A DNA stretch of 64,000 nt from an uncultured bacterium (GCA_949293165.1 CASFCW010000003.1:21580-85579), one strand, 5' to 3'. Counted from the stretch's first letter, positions 7,346 to 16,160 are shown. The notes: a model not told the origin generated them from the letters alone. Made by a program: numbers and translations.

Positions 7346-8517
7346 ATGAATCGTTTTACTCTTCCCCGGGACCTGTACCACGGTGAAAACGCTCTGGACG
7401 CCCTGAAGACCCTGACCGGTAAGAAGGCCATCGTCGTAGTGGGCGGCGGCTCCATGAAACGCTTTGGTTTCCTGGACAAGGTTGTGAACAACCTGAAGGA
7501 AGCCGGCATGGAGGTCACTGTTTTTGAGGGCGTGGAGCCCGATCCCTCTGTGGAGACCGTGATGAAGGGCGCCGAGGCCATGCGTCAGTTCCAGCCCGAC
7601 TGGATTGTCTCCATCGGCGGCGGCTCCCCCATCGACGCCGCCAAGGCCATGTGGGCCTTCTATGAGTACCCCGACACCACCTTCGAGGCCCTGTGCATCC
7701 CCTTCAACTTCCCCAGCGCACCAAGGCCAAGTTCTGCGCCATCCCCTCCACCTCCGGCACCGCCACCGAGGTGACCGCCTTCTCCGTCATCACCGACTAC
7801 GCCAAGGGCGTGAAGTACCCCCTGGCCGACTTTAACATTACCCCCGACGTGGCCATCGTTGATCCCGCTCTGGCCCAGACCATGCCCAAGAAGCTCACCG
7901 CCCACACCGGTATGGACGCCATGACCCACGCCATCGAGGCCTACGTATCTACCATGCACTGCAACTACACCGATCCCCTGGCCCTCCACGCCATTAAGAT
8001 GATTTCCGCCGATCTGGTGGACTCCTACAACGGCGACGAGGGCGCCCGGGCCCGGATGCATGACGCCCAGTGCCTGGCCGGTATGGCCTTCTCCAACGCC
8101 CTGCTGGGCATCGTCCACTCCATGGCCCACAAGACCGGCGCCGCTTACTCCGGCGGGCACATCGTCCATGGCTGCGCCAACGCCATGTACCTGCCCAAGG
8201 TCATCGCCTACAACGCCAAGGAGCCCGAGGCTGAGAAGCGCTACGGCGAGATCGCCGCGTTCCTGGGGCTGGAGCCCACCAGCAAGGCCCTCATCGCCCA
8301 CATCAAGGCCATGAACGCTAAGCTGGACATCCCCACCTGCATCAAGGACTACGAGGGCGGCATCATCGACGAGAAGGAGTTTATGGACAAGCTGCCCCAG
8401 GTGGCCGAGCTGGCCGTGGGCGACGCCTGCACCGGCTCCAACCCCCGTCAGATTGACCCCGCCACCATGGCCAAGCTGCTCAAGTGCTGCTTCTACGACG
8501 AGGAAGTGGATTTCTGA
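7346..8517 (+). pseudogene. Iron-containing alcohol dehydrogenase with internal frameshift
   Basis: NAD(P)H-dependent group III alcohol dehydrogenase, related to butanol and 1,3-propanediol dehydrogenases, which reduces aldehydes during fermentation. Residues 1-123 are in one frame (VVVGGGSMKRFGFLDKV; SIGGGSPIDAAKAMWAFYE). The rest is in another frame from about 7712, with TKAKFCAIPSTSGTATEVTAFS, metal-binding THAIEAYVS and the MAHKTGAAYSGGHIVHGCAN segment. The coding length is 1172 bases; four more bases give 1176, which encodes exactly 391 residues, the usual size. Family members I recall read FNFPKLRTKAKF at this point, and loss of AGCT from CCCCAAGCTGCGC would give the sequence seen. It is either a recent knock-out or a sequence error; the rest looks under selection. 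Confidence 0.85.
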
Positions 8518-8533
8518 TCCCATTATTTCAAAA

Positions 8534-8567
8534 GGACAGGGCTTCTTTGGAGGCCCTGTCCTTTTTT
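8534..8567 (+). terminator. Intrinsic terminator after the alcohol dehydrogenase
   Basis: GGACAGGGC (8534-8542) pairs with GCCCTGTCC (8553-8561), followed by six T. Flanking A and T extend the stem further. Confidence 0.9.
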
Positions 8568-8568
8568 C

Positions 8569-8597
8569 TTGACATACCTTGTTGTTCTAGGTATAAT
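8569..8597 (+). promoter_or_regulatory. Consensus promoter of padR
   Basis: A perfect TTGACA (8569-8574) and a perfect TATAAT (8592-8597) with a 17-base spacer. It starts 2 bases after the preceding terminator and lies inside the inverted repeat at 8574..8618. Confidence 0.92.
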
Positions 8598-8618
8598 ATA
8601 CCTAGAACAACAAGGTAT
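8574..8618. promoter_or_regulatory. Perfect 21-bp inverted repeat over the padR promoter (operator)
   Basis: Two 21-base arms (8574-8594 and 8598-8618) are exact reverse complements separated by AAT. Each arm is itself a dyad, ATACCT-N9-AGGTAT, so the region contains two copies of one candidate operator. The left copy covers the spacer and half of the -10 box; the right one covers the transcription start. This position fits autorepression by the PadR protein encoded next. Confidence 0.8.
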
Positions 8619-8638
8619 CTTTCACAGGAGGTGCTGAC

Positions 8639-8968
8639 ATGAAATTCGACAAAGGACTGATGGCGGGCAGCAGCATCCTGCTGGTGCTGTCCCTGGTGGA
8701 GCGGGAGGACATGTACGGCTATCAGATGATTGAGGAGCTGGCCCGCCGCTCCAACGAAACCTTCCAAATGAAGGAGGGCACCCTATACCCCATTTTACAC
8801 ACCCTGGAAAAAGGAAAATACCTTTCCTCCTATCAGCAGGAGGCCCCCAGCGGACGGCAGCGGAAATATTATCATATCACCGGCAGGGGCAAGGCCCTCC
8901 TGGCCGAAAAACAGGCGGAGTGGGCCGCGTTTCACCAGGGGGTAGACGCCGTCCTCTCCTTCGCCTGA
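8639..8968 (+). CDS. PadR-family transcriptional repressor
   Basis: A 109-residue short PadR (PadR-s2-like) regulator, a dimeric winged-helix DNA-binding protein. Recognisable segments are ILLVLSLVEREDMYGYQMIEEL (helices 1-2), the EGTLYPILHTLEKGKYLSS recognition helix and wing, and YYHITGRGKALL. The start ATG is 8 bases from AGGAGG. The gene sits behind a strong promoter buried in a palindromic operator, so autorepression is likely. The next two genes, both predicted to be membrane-anchored, begin 42 bases downstream and form the typical PadR plus HAAS/DUF1700 arrangement in which the membrane protein senses envelope stress or drugs. Confidence 0.93.
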   Translation: MKFDKGLMAGSSILLVLSLVEREDMYGYQMIEELARRSNETFQMKEGTLYPILHTLEKGKYLSSYQQEAPSGRQRKYYHITGRGKALLAEKQAEWAAFHQGVDAVLSFA

Positions 8969-9010
8969 TCCATCCCCAGAGCTACTGTTCGTTTGACCGG
9001 AGGTGAGACC

Positions 9011-9895
9011 ATGTATCAGGAAAAATCCCCCCAGGATCAGTGGCTGGACGAGGCCACCCGAGGGATTCGGTTTGGAGATGACCGCCGGGCGGTTCGGGCA
9101 GAGCTGCAGGCCCACCTGGAGGACAAAGCTGCCGATCTGCAGCGTATTTTCCCCGGTCTGGACCGCCGGCGCATTCTGTCCCGGGTACTGGAGGAAATGG
9201 GCGATCCCGAAGATCTGAGCCAGGCTCTCGCCGCCGTACATAAGCCATGGCTGGGATATCTGTGGACAGTCAGCCGGTGGCTGGTCGGTCTGTCCCTCTG
9301 CGCCGCCCTGCTTTGCTGGGGCGGACGGGGCCTTACCGCTTTGCGGGAATGGAACGACCTGCGCCAGGTAAGCCAGGACTTCCCCTCCTACGACGATCAG
9401 GTACACGAATACTACCTGACCGGTGATCCCGACCTTCCCTTTCCCTTGTCCCCGGCTGCCTCCGGCACGGAGCCCGGGCTGCTTCGCTCCCCGCTGCGTC
9501 GGGTGGGAGAAACCAGCCAGGTGCATGCAGGGACGTTTACCCTGACCGTGACCCGGGGCGCCCTCTGGTCCATTATGGAAGAAGGTGAATCGGAAGCCTA
9601 CTATCTTCTGGAATGTGAGCTCACCGCCCGTGGCGACCTTGGGCAGCGGCTGAACCTGGAGGCGGTGTACCAAATTGGGGGAACGGACAGCCTGGGCAAC
9701 CGGTATCTCAGCACCCGCTCCGGCCACAGTACAGGTCAGCCCTACATCCTGGCTATGGAGCTGTCCGGCGGGGATAACCCCCAGCGGTTCCGCCTGTCTG
9801 TGTCCGATGTGCCGCCCCAGGCGGAGTGGCTCCGTCTGGAATATGATTGGGGCGGCCTGGATTGGGAACTGACCATTCCTCTGGAGGAGGTGTAG
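9011..9895 (+). CDS. PadR-linked membrane protein with HAAS-like N-terminus
   Basis: A 294-residue protein. Residues about 1-75 are a charged helical domain (WLDEATRGIRFGDDRRAVRAELQAHLEDKAADL, then EEMGDPEDLSQALAAVH) like the HAAS/DUF1700 domain commonly encoded beside padR. One membrane helix follows at about residues 83-105 (YLWTVSRWLVGLSLCAALLCWG), then an extracytoplasmic region of about 185 residues with no family I recognise. The ATG at 9011 is preferred over an earlier in-frame start because GGAGGTGAGACC precedes it. It is followed 3 bases later by another single-helix protein, so the pair is probably cotranslated and controlled by the PadR repressor. Confidence 0.7.
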   Translation: MYQEKSPQDQWLDEATRGIRFGDDRRAVRAELQAHLEDKAADLQRIFPGLDRRRILSRVLEEMGDPEDLSQALAAVHKPWLGYLWTVSRWLVGLSLCAALLCWGGRGLTALREWNDLRQVSQDFPSYDDQVHEYYLTGDPDLPFPLSPAASGTEPGLLRSPLRRVGETSQVHAGTFTLTVTRGALWSIMEEGESEAYYLLECELTARGDLGQRLNLEAVYQIGGTDSLGNRYLSTRSGHSTGQPYILAMELSGGDNPQRFRLSVSDVPPQAEWLRLEYDWGGLDWELTIPLEEV

Positions 9896-9898
9896 CAG

Positions 9899-10669
9899 AT
9901 GAGCAAGCCGTTTTTTACCCTGCCCCGTCTGGGACGAAGGGGCAAGATCCTGCGCAATCTGACGCTGAGCCTCTGTTTCCTGGCTCTGGTCTGGGCGGCG
10001 CTGGAGTTTCCCCTTCCGGCCGTACCCGCCTTTCACCGTCTGGAACGGTCCTACCTTCGCCAGCCCTCCCAGGTCATCGCCCAGCTCCGGCAGGAGGATG
10101 GCGTCTACGTGGTGGGCGTCTCCCAGGAGGATGCCGTGGTAGGCGATATGGACTACCCTACCCTTTCCGCCTGGCCTCTCTCACAGGATGGCGCAAGCCT
10201 GATGCCTATCCCAACCCGCAAGGTCGCGCCGGAAACGGTTTTCTTTCTGTCCCTGAACACGCCTCAGGATGCCGTAACCGCCCGGCTGGAGCTGGAATTG
10301 TCCGCATGGCTGATTGATATTGGGCCCGACACGGACGTGCCTGTGCTGGAGCTGCCCAACGCCGAAGACTCCGGCCGCTACCGCCAGGAGTTCCGGCAGT
10401 ATCAGGCCCAGGGGCAGCGGCTGGACAGCGGAGCCTTTCTGTTCCCCGTCCGTGCAGCCGCCCCTGGGGATGCGGCGGATGGCGCCGGGGAGCGGAGAAC
10501 CCTGAGCGCCCTGGTCGACTGGTACACCTACACCGCCGCCAGGCCGGGGCGGGAAAATAACCCAGACTTTCTTATCACCGCGCATTTTTACGACGCCAAT
10601 GGCAGGCAGATCGGCCAGGCTGTTCTCTCCCCCCAGGAGGGCAATCCCTTCTGCCCATCCCAGCCATAA
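9899..10669 (+). CDS. Hypothetical single-pass membrane protein
   Basis: 256 residues with a basic N-terminus (RLGRRGKILRN), one membrane helix at about residues 19-40 (LTLSLCFLALVWAALEF) and a large outer domain without recognisable motifs. It starts 3 bases after the preceding HAAS-like gene and ends just before a strong bidirectional terminator, so padR, the HAAS-like gene and this one form a three-gene operon. The two outer domains show similar composition but no alignment that I can defend by eye. Function unknown. Confidence 0.6.
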   Translation: MSKPFFTLPRLGRRGKILRNLTLSLCFLALVWAALEFPLPAVPAFHRLERSYLRQPSQVIAQLRQEDGVYVVGVSQEDAVVGDMDYPTLSAWPLSQDGASLMPIPTRKVAPETVFFLSLNTPQDAVTARLELELSAWLIDIGPDTDVPVLELPNAEDSGRYRQEFRQYQAQGQRLDSGAFLFPVRAAAPGDAADGAGERRTLSALVDWYTYTAARPGRENNPDFLITAHFYDANGRQIGQAVLSPQEGNPFCPSQP

Positions 10670-10680
10670 ACAGAAAAGGG

Positions 10681-10710
10681 CCCGCCGCGGAAGGCTTCTT
10701 CCGCGGCGGG
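10681..10710. terminator. Bidirectional terminator between convergent operons
   Basis: CCCGCCGCGGAAG (10681-10693) and CTTCCGCGGCGGG (10698-10710) form a 13-bp stem with a 4-base loop. It lies between the padR operon (plus) and the GH13 gene (minus). The T runs are short on both sides. Confidence 0.7.
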
Positions 10711-10718
10711 TCTATGCT

Positions 10719-12593
10719 TCATTCTTCCGTCTGATTGGTTCGAAGCAGGGTCAGCAGGCTGCCGGAACGGGGGGGCAGGATGAGCACGTGCCCCTCCTGG
10801 GACACCTGGAACCGGGCCGAGCCCAGCAGCAGCTGCACCCGCTCGTCGTCCTCCAGGCGGAGGGAGGCAGTGGCGTCCCCGGTGTTAAAGGCAGCCAGGA
10901 CGGTCTCTCCATCCACCGACCGGGTAAAGGCCAGCAGCGGCCCCTTCCCCGCCCGGTAACGGATATCCCCCCGGCGGAGGGGCCGGCACTCCCGGCGGAG
11001 ATGGCCCAAGCGGGAAAACCAGCCCAGCAGCTCCATATCCTCCCGTCCCCAGGGGTAGGTGCGGCGGTTAAAGGGATCTTCAAAGCCCTCCATCCCCGCC
11101 TCATCCCCGTAGTAGATGGTGGGGGAGCCTGGGAAGGCAAACAGCAGGGCAGCTCCCAGGCGCAGCAGCTCCTTGGCCCTTCTCCGCTGGTCCGGCTCCA
11201 TGCGGTAGGCCGCCCGCCACTCCCGGCTGTGCTCCCGGCAGTCGCCGCCCACCCCCAGCAGGGTGAGAATCCGCGGGGTGTCGTGGGTGCCCAGGGAATT
11301 CATGGCGGAATAAAAGGCATAGGGGGGATAATTTTCCCGGATGGTCTCCATGGTTTTGACGAACTGTTCCCCGTCTCCCCCCTGGAGATAGGCCAGCAGG
11401 GCGGTGCGCAGGGGATAATTCATCAGCCCGTCGCAGTGCCCCCCCAGGATGTGCTTACGGCGCACGCCGTAGGCGATTTTGTTGGAGCCGTCCTCCCACA
11501 CCTCGCCGATAATCACAGCGTCCGGCTTTTCCTCCCGGGCCGCCTGGTGGATGCCGTGGACAAAATCGTCGGGCAGCTCGTCGGCCACATCCAGCCGCCA
11601 GCCGTCCGCTCCCGCCCGCAGCCACCGGCGCACCACGGAGTCCGCCCCGCCGAAAATAAAGTCCCGGTAGCCGGGGTCCGACTCGTTCACCGCAGGCAGG
11701 GAGTAAATCCCCCACCAGCTTTCGTACCGGTCGGGCCAGTGGATGAACTGGAACCAGGAGCGGTAGGGGGAGTCCTGGCTCTGGCAGGCCCCCTGCTCTG
11801 GGTAAAACCCGTCCCCGTTGAAGTACCGGCTGACATAGCCGGTGTGGTTGAACACACCGTCCAGCATCACACGCATCCCCAGCTCATGGGCCTTCTGGCA
11901 CAGGGCGGAGAAGTCCTCATCGCTGCCCAGCATGGGGTCCACATGGCAGTAGTCGGCGGTGCCGTAGCGGTGGTTTTCCGCCGCCTCAAAAATGGGGCAG
12001 AAGTACAGCGTCTCCACCCCCAGGCTGTGGAGATACTCCAGCTTCTCCATAACCCCCTTCAGGTCGCCGCCAAAAAAGTCCCGGTTGCGGATCTCCCCAT
12101 TATAATCCGGGCGGTACTCCGGCTCCTCCTGCCAGGCGGCGTGTACCCACCGCCCTCCCACCATCCCTGTGGGGTCGGGGACGCGGGTTCGGCGGAACCG
12201 GTCGGGAAATATCTGATAGGTCACCCCCTGGCCGAACCAGTCGGGCACCTGCTCCTCTCCGTCATACACCGTCAGCTGGTAAGGGCCCAGCTCCTGACGG
12301 TACGCCCTGTCCAGCCGTTCCAGGACAAAGGAATACCACACCAGGCCCACGTAATTCCCGGTGTCCAGGGTGACGGAAAACAGATCCCGGTCCCCCTCCA
12401 TCCCTTGCCAGCGCACCGGCAGCATTTTGATTTGATTTTCCATGGCCTCAAACCGGGCTGTCATGGTGACCCGGGAATAGCCCATTGCCCGGGGCGGGCG
12501 GAGAGTCAGCTCCACCTTTGTCCCCCCAGGCACCGCGCCGTAGGGCGTTTTGTACCGGGAATCCCGGGAATCGAAAATGGGTTGTTGTGACAT
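10719..12593 (-). CDS. GH13 alpha-glycosidase (neopullulanase/cyclomaltodextrinase-like)
   Basis: Hydrolyses alpha-1,4 (and perhaps alpha-1,6) glucans in the cytoplasm; there is no signal peptide. It has 624 residues. An N-terminal beta domain of about 125 residues is followed by the TIM barrel starting at DWFGQGVTYQIFPDRF. Catalytic residues are the nucleophile near D333 (GWRLDVADELP), the acid near E364 (IIGEVWED) and the stabiliser near D438 (SLGTHDTPR); region I is VMLDGVFNHTG. A C-terminal all-beta domain ends the protein. It is the last gene of the minus-strand recJ operon, 35 bases after the kinase gene. The exact specificity (neopullulanase, maltogenic amylase or cyclodextrinase) cannot be read from the sequence alone. 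Confidence 0.9.
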   Translation of the reverse strand: MSQQPIFDSRDSRYKTPYGAVPGGTKVELTLRPPRAMGYSRVTMTARFEAMENQIKMLPVRWQGMEGDRDLFSVTLDTGNYVGLVWYSFVLERLDRAYRQELGPYQLTVYDGEEQVPDWFGQGVTYQIFPDRFRRTRVPDPTGMVGGRWVHAAWQEEPEYRPDYNGEIRNRDFFGGDLKGVMEKLEYLHSLGVETLYFCPIFEAAENHRYGTADYCHVDPMLGSDEDFSALCQKAHELGMRVMLDGVFNHTGYVSRYFNGDGFYPEQGACQSQDSPYRSWFQFIHWPDRYESWWGIYSLPAVNESDPGYRDFIFGGADSVVRRWLRAGADGWRLDVADELPDDFVHGIHQAAREEKPDAVIIGEVWEDGSNKIAYGVRRKHILGGHCDGLMNYPLRTALLAYLQGGDGEQFVKTMETIRENYPPYAFYSAMNSLGTHDTPRILTLLGVGGDCREHSREWRAAYRMEPDQRRRAKELLRLGAALLFAFPGSPTIYYGDEAGMEGFEDPFNRRTYPWGREDMELLGWFSRLGHLRRECRPLRRGDIRYRAGKGPLLAFTRSVDGETVLAAFNTGDATASLRLEDDERVQLLLGSARFQVSQEGHVLILPPRSGSLLTLLRTNQTEE

Positions 12594-12628
12594 GAGATCA
12601 CCTTGGTTGATGGAATTTCAGCGCAGGC

Positions 12629-13567
12629 TCAGCTGTATTGATAGCTGCCGCCGCCGATAAACTCCCGCAGCAGGGAGTCCTTGGGAACCAGCTCCGGGTC
12701 GATTCCCTCAAAATACTGGAAGGCGTCCACCAGATCCAGCAGCTCGCTGCGGCGGACGTTTTCCTCCGGCACCGCCCGAAGCAGGGGCAGCGCGTAATAC
12801 TTCATCACAGATACCTCATAGGGGAGGGAGGAGTCGAAGATGATATTGGCCTTGTGCTTGTAGGGGGAGATATACAGCTTCTCCCCCCGCCGGACATTGG
12901 CCCACATATCCAGGGTGTCCTCCACGTCGGTGCCCCGGAAGTTGAAGTCCCGCACCGCCCGCCGGGTCAGTCGCATCCAGGTGCCCTTGAACCGGAGGGT
13001 CGCGCCCTCGTTCACGTTGGAGCGGGCGGAGATATACAGCTTGGTGGCCTGGGGATGCCGGTCGGCAATCTCGTCGTTCAGGGCGTGGATTCCCTCAAAC
13101 ACAGCGATTTCATTCTTCCCCAGCTTCATCGGGGTGCCCCGGCTGTCGTTGCGCATATGCCGGGCAAACTCATATTTGGGGATCAGGATCTCCTCCCCGT
13201 GGGCAAGGGCGGTAAAATGCCGGTCCAGCAGCTCCATATCCAGGCACTTGGGGGACTCGTAATCAATCTCCCCCTCCGGGGTGCGGGGCGCCGTTTTGGG
13301 ATTGACGCTCAGGAAATAGTTGTCCATCGCCACCGCCCGGGTATTGACTCCCCGGCGGTGCAGCTCCTCGGCAATTTTCAGGGCGGTGGTGGTTTTTCCC
13401 GATCCCGACGGCCCGGACAGCAGGACGATGGGGCTGTTTTCCAGGTTGGACAGGATCTTATCCGCCGCCAGGGAGACCCGCTGGGCGTAATTTTCATCAC
13501 ACTCGGCTAAAAACTCCTTCACATCGCTGAGAATCCGCCGGTTGATTTCCTGTAGCTGGTATGCCAT
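12629..13567 (-). CDS. Uridine-kinase-like P-loop nucleoside kinase
   Basis: 312 residues with the phosphoribulokinase/uridine kinase fold. The P-loop is GPSGSGKTTTALKIAEEL near residue 55, followed by the VAMDNYFLSVNPKTAPRTPEGEIDYESP substrate segment typical of Udk and then FEGIHALND. The extra N-terminal 45 residues and C-terminal extension match the clostridial Udk-like family often annotated as nucleoside kinase rather than classical Udk (about 210 residues). It probably phosphorylates uridine/cytidine, but the substrate is not proven. It lies 41 bases downstream of hemZ in the same operon. Confidence 0.85.
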   Translation of the reverse strand: MAYQLQEINRRILSDVKEFLAECDENYAQRVSLAADKILSNLENSPIVLLSGPSGSGKTTTALKIAEELHRRGVNTRAVAMDNYFLSVNPKTAPRTPEGEIDYESPKCLDMELLDRHFTALAHGEEILIPKYEFARHMRNDSRGTPMKLGKNEIAVFEGIHALNDEIADRHPQATKLYISARSNVNEGATLRFKGTWMRLTRRAVRDFNFRGTDVEDTLDMWANVRRGEKLYISPYKHKANIIFDSSLPYEVSVMKYYALPLLRAVPEENVRRSELLDLVDAFQYFEGIDPELVPKDSLLREFIGGGSYQYS

Positions 13568-13608
13568 AGAGACAAATCTCCTTTCCCATTCACGGTTGGA
13601 CGATGGGC

Positions 13609-15072
13609 CTACCGGGCGCAGAAGGCGGCGATCTCCTCCTTCTGGGCCAACACCTTTTCCAGCCCCGCCAGGTAATCCTGGGGGTACTTGGGGTTGGCCA
13701 GCCGAAGGATGGCCCCCTTCTCCCGGTCAATCAATTTGGTCACGCCGCCGCCCCCCAAAGAGAGCACGGTTTGCAGCTCCTCCATCATGATGATGTTGTA
13801 GACGCTGGCGTGCCCCGGCTTGGCCCAGCCGATATTTTCCAGGCCGCCGGACATATATTTCTGCCGGTACAGGTAGTAGGGGCGGTAACCCGCCGCCTCC
13901 AGGGCATCCAGGGAGTATTCCACCATCCGGCTCACCAGCTCCCCATCCTGTCCCCCGCCCCCCTGGTTCATCAGGGTGGAGCCCTTTTTCATGGCCAGGG
14001 TATGCACGGTGATATTCTCCGGTTCCAGGTCCAGCACTCCCTCCAGGGAACGGCGGAAGCCGTCCAGGTCGTCCCTGGGCAGGCCGGCGATGAGATCCAT
14101 GTTGATGGAGTCAAAGCCCACCTGCCGGGCCAGATGGTAGGCGTCCAGGATGTCCCGGGCGGTATGCCTGCGGCCGATGGCCTCCAGAACGTGGTCCTGC
14201 AGCGTCTGGGGATTGATGGAGATGCGGCCGATGCCGTGGGCACGCAGCACCTCCAGCTTTTCCCGGTCGATGGTGTCCGGGCGCCCGGCCTCCACGGTAT
14301 ACTCGGCGCAGGCGCCCAGGGGCAGGCGCTCCTCCGCCGCCGTCAGCAGCCGGTCCATCTGCCCCGCCGTCAGGACGGTGGGGGTCCCGCCCCCCATATA
14401 CAGGGAGTGGACGGTGCCGCCCACCCGCTCCAAGACCGCCCCGGTGCGGGCAATCTCCTGCTCCAGGGCCTGGACATAGGGCTCCACCAGTTTTAGGGTG
14501 CGGCCCACATCCGCGGAGACAAAGGAGCAGTAGGAGCACCGGCTGGGGCAGAAAGGGATGCCCAGGTACACCGATACCTGCCCCGGCGCCAGCTGCCGGC
14601 TCACCGCCGCGCTGGCCTGGGCGCAGTCCACCGCCAAAGCCGCCCGTTTGGGAGAGACAAAGCACTCCTCCTCCAGCTCCCTGGCCGCCTGCTCCGGAGA
14701 AGCTCCCGCCAGGATGCTGCGGGTGGGCAGCTTTACAGGCCGCACGCCGGTGAGCATCCCCCAGGGCGGCGTGTACCCCGTTACCTCCCGGGCAGCCAGA
14801 AAGAAGCATTTGCCGATGGCACGGCGGCGCTGGCCCTCCCGCTGGTACGCGTCCCCCGCCAGGGGGACGTCCAGGCTGTAGGGCGCCGCCTTCCCACGGT
14901 AGCTCAGTTCCACCGTCACATGGCAGCGGTCGCCCTCCTCCAGGGACACAACGGCCCAGGTGTCATCCTGGTCTGTAATGGGCTCATACACCGGCTTCTC
15001 CCCGGGGAACAGGTTCAGCATCCCCTGCTCCACCACATAGCGCTCGTTATGGCCGTTGAATACCAATTTCAT
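13609..15072 (-). CDS. hemZ: Coproporphyrinogen dehydrogenase HemZ-type radical SAM enzyme
   Basis: A radical SAM protein of 487 residues resembling HemZ, the oxygen-independent coproporphyrinogen III oxidase-like family in Firmicutes. The iron-sulfur motif is C-x3-C-x2-C in GIPFCPSRCSYCSF, with SAM-binding LYMGGGTPTVL. Residues about 1-165 form an extra N-terminal domain typical of HemZ. Whether the family makes haem is uncertain; many clostridia with hemZ lack the rest of the pathway, so another radical SAM reaction is possible. It starts 9 bases after the MBL hydrolase gene in the recJ-relA operon, a common clostridial order. Confidence 0.9.
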   Translation of the reverse strand: MKLVFNGHNERYVVEQGMLNLFPGEKPVYEPITDQDDTWAVVSLEEGDRCHVTVELSYRGKAAPYSLDVPLAGDAYQREGQRRRAIGKCFFLAAREVTGYTPPWGMLTGVRPVKLPTRSILAGASPEQAARELEEECFVSPKRAALAVDCAQASAAVSRQLAPGQVSVYLGIPFCPSRCSYCSFVSADVGRTLKLVEPYVQALEQEIARTGAVLERVGGTVHSLYMGGGTPTVLTAGQMDRLLTAAEERLPLGACAEYTVEAGRPDTIDREKLEVLRAHGIGRISINPQTLQDHVLEAIGRRHTARDILDAYHLARQVGFDSINMDLIAGLPRDDLDGFRRSLEGVLDLEPENITVHTLAMKKGSTLMNQGGGGQDGELVSRMVEYSLDALEAAGYRPYYLYRQKYMSGGLENIGWAKPGHASVYNIIMMEELQTVLSLGGGGVTKLIDREKGAILRLANPKYPQDYLAGLEKVLAQKEEIAAFCAR

Positions 15073-15081
15073 GTCCAGTCC

Positions 15082-15699
15082 TCAGTGCAGCCCCAGCGCC
15101 TCTCGCAGGAAGGGGTTCATCGTCCGCTCCCGGTTCAGATTGGAGGTGTCGTCATGGCCGGGGCAGACGTAGTAGTTGCCCTCCAGCTCCCCCAGCCGCT
15201 TGAGGGACTGCATAATCTGGGTGTAGCTGCCCCCCCGCAGGTCCGTGCGCCCACAGGAGCCGCAAAACAGGGTGTCGCCGGTGAATAGCACATCCCCCAC
15301 CTTCAGCGTCACCGAGCCGGGGGAATGGCCGGGGGTATGGAGCACCTGGATGGTCAGATTGCCCAGGTCCAGGGCATCCCCCTCGTCATAGAATTTCAGG
15401 TCCTCCACCTGCCGGGCCAGGGGGAACAGGGCGCTGCCCGCCCCGTTGGCGTCCGCCTGATGGATATACACCTGGGCCTGGGGCAGGGCCTTCTTCAAGG
15501 TGGGGACAGCGGTGGTGTGGTCATAGTGCCCGTGGGTCAGCAGGATATACTTGACCTGGCCCCCCCGCTGCTTCAGGGTTTCCAGAATCCACTCCGCCTC
15601 ATCCCCGGGATCAATGACAGCCAGCTGGCGGGTGGTCTCATCCTCCAGAATATAGCAGTTGGTGCCGATGGGGCCCACCTGCATCATGCTTACATTCAT
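15082..15699 (-). CDS. Metallo-beta-lactamase-fold hydrolase, GloB-like
   Basis: 205 residues of the MBL-fold glyoxalase II-like group. The metal site is LLTHGHYDHTTAV (HxHxDH), with HTPGHSPGS, GDTLFCGSCGRTDL and CPGHDDTS supplying the remaining ligands. Family members hydrolyse thioesters such as S-lactoylglutathione analogues or persulfides; the clostridial substrate is not known. The ATG at 15699 is 5 bases from GGGAGG, so a GTG 15 bases further upstream is rejected. It lies between dtd and hemZ, with gaps of 11 and 9 bases. Confidence 0.88.
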   Translation of the reverse strand: MNVSMMQVGPIGTNCYILEDETTRQLAVIDPGDEAEWILETLKQRGGQVKYILLTHGHYDHTTAVPTLKKALPQAQVYIHQADANGAGSALFPLARQVEDLKFYDEGDALDLGNLTIQVLHTPGHSPGSVTLKVGDVLFTGDTLFCGSCGRTDLRGGSYTQIMQSLKRLGELEGNYYVCPGHDDTSNLNRERTMNPFLREALGLH

Positions 15700-15710
15700 A
15701 AATACCTCCC

Positions 15711-16145
15711 TCACAGTTCAAACAAAATGGTAACCGGCCCGTCGTTGACCGAGGCCACCTTCATGTCCGCGCCGAATTGCCCGTGCTCCACCTGGAACCC
15801 CCGCTCCCGGCAGCGGGCCATAAACCGCTCATACAGGGGGACGGCCAGCTCCGGCTTGGCCGCCCCGGAAAAGCCGGGCCGGCGGGAGGAGGTGTCGGCG
15901 TACAGGGTAAACTGGCTGACCACCAGCATAGCGCCCCCCACCTGCTCCAGGCTGAGATTCATTTTCCCGTTTGCGTCCTCAAACACCCGGAGGTTGCAGA
16001 TCTTTTCCGCCAGCTTATCGCACACGGCCTCCGTGTCCTCCGGGCCCACGCCCAGCAGGATCAGGTAGCCCCGTCCGATGGCGCCCTCCTCCCTGCCGTC
16101 AATGGTGACGGCGGCGGAGGATACTCTGGTAACCACAGCTCTCAT
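15711..16145 (-). CDS. dtd: D-aminoacyl-tRNA deacylase
   Basis: Removes D-amino acids (and glycine from mischarged tRNA-Ala) from tRNA. It has 144 residues, close to the usual 145-150. Family signatures are MRAVVTRVSSAAVTIDG, LVVSQFTLYADTSSRRPGFSGAA (the SQxTL motif), and the C-terminal VNDGPVTILFEL containing the NxGPxT motif. It starts 15 bases after relA and is preceded by GGGGAGGGG. The recJ-relA-dtd order is widely conserved in Firmicutes. Confidence 0.96.
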   Translation of the reverse strand: MRAVVTRVSSAAVTIDGREEGAIGRGYLILLGVGPEDTEAVCDKLAEKICNLRVFEDANGKMNLSLEQVGGAMLVVSQFTLYADTSSRRPGFSGAAKPELAVPLYERFMARCRERGFQVEHGQFGADMKVASVNDGPVTILFEL

Positions 16146-16160
16146 GGCTTCCCCTCCCCG

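Noticed and set aside
7700-7725. Programmed frameshift in the alcohol dehydrogenase
   Set aside because: No slippery heptamer or following pseudoknot is present, and length restoration fits a plain four-base loss.
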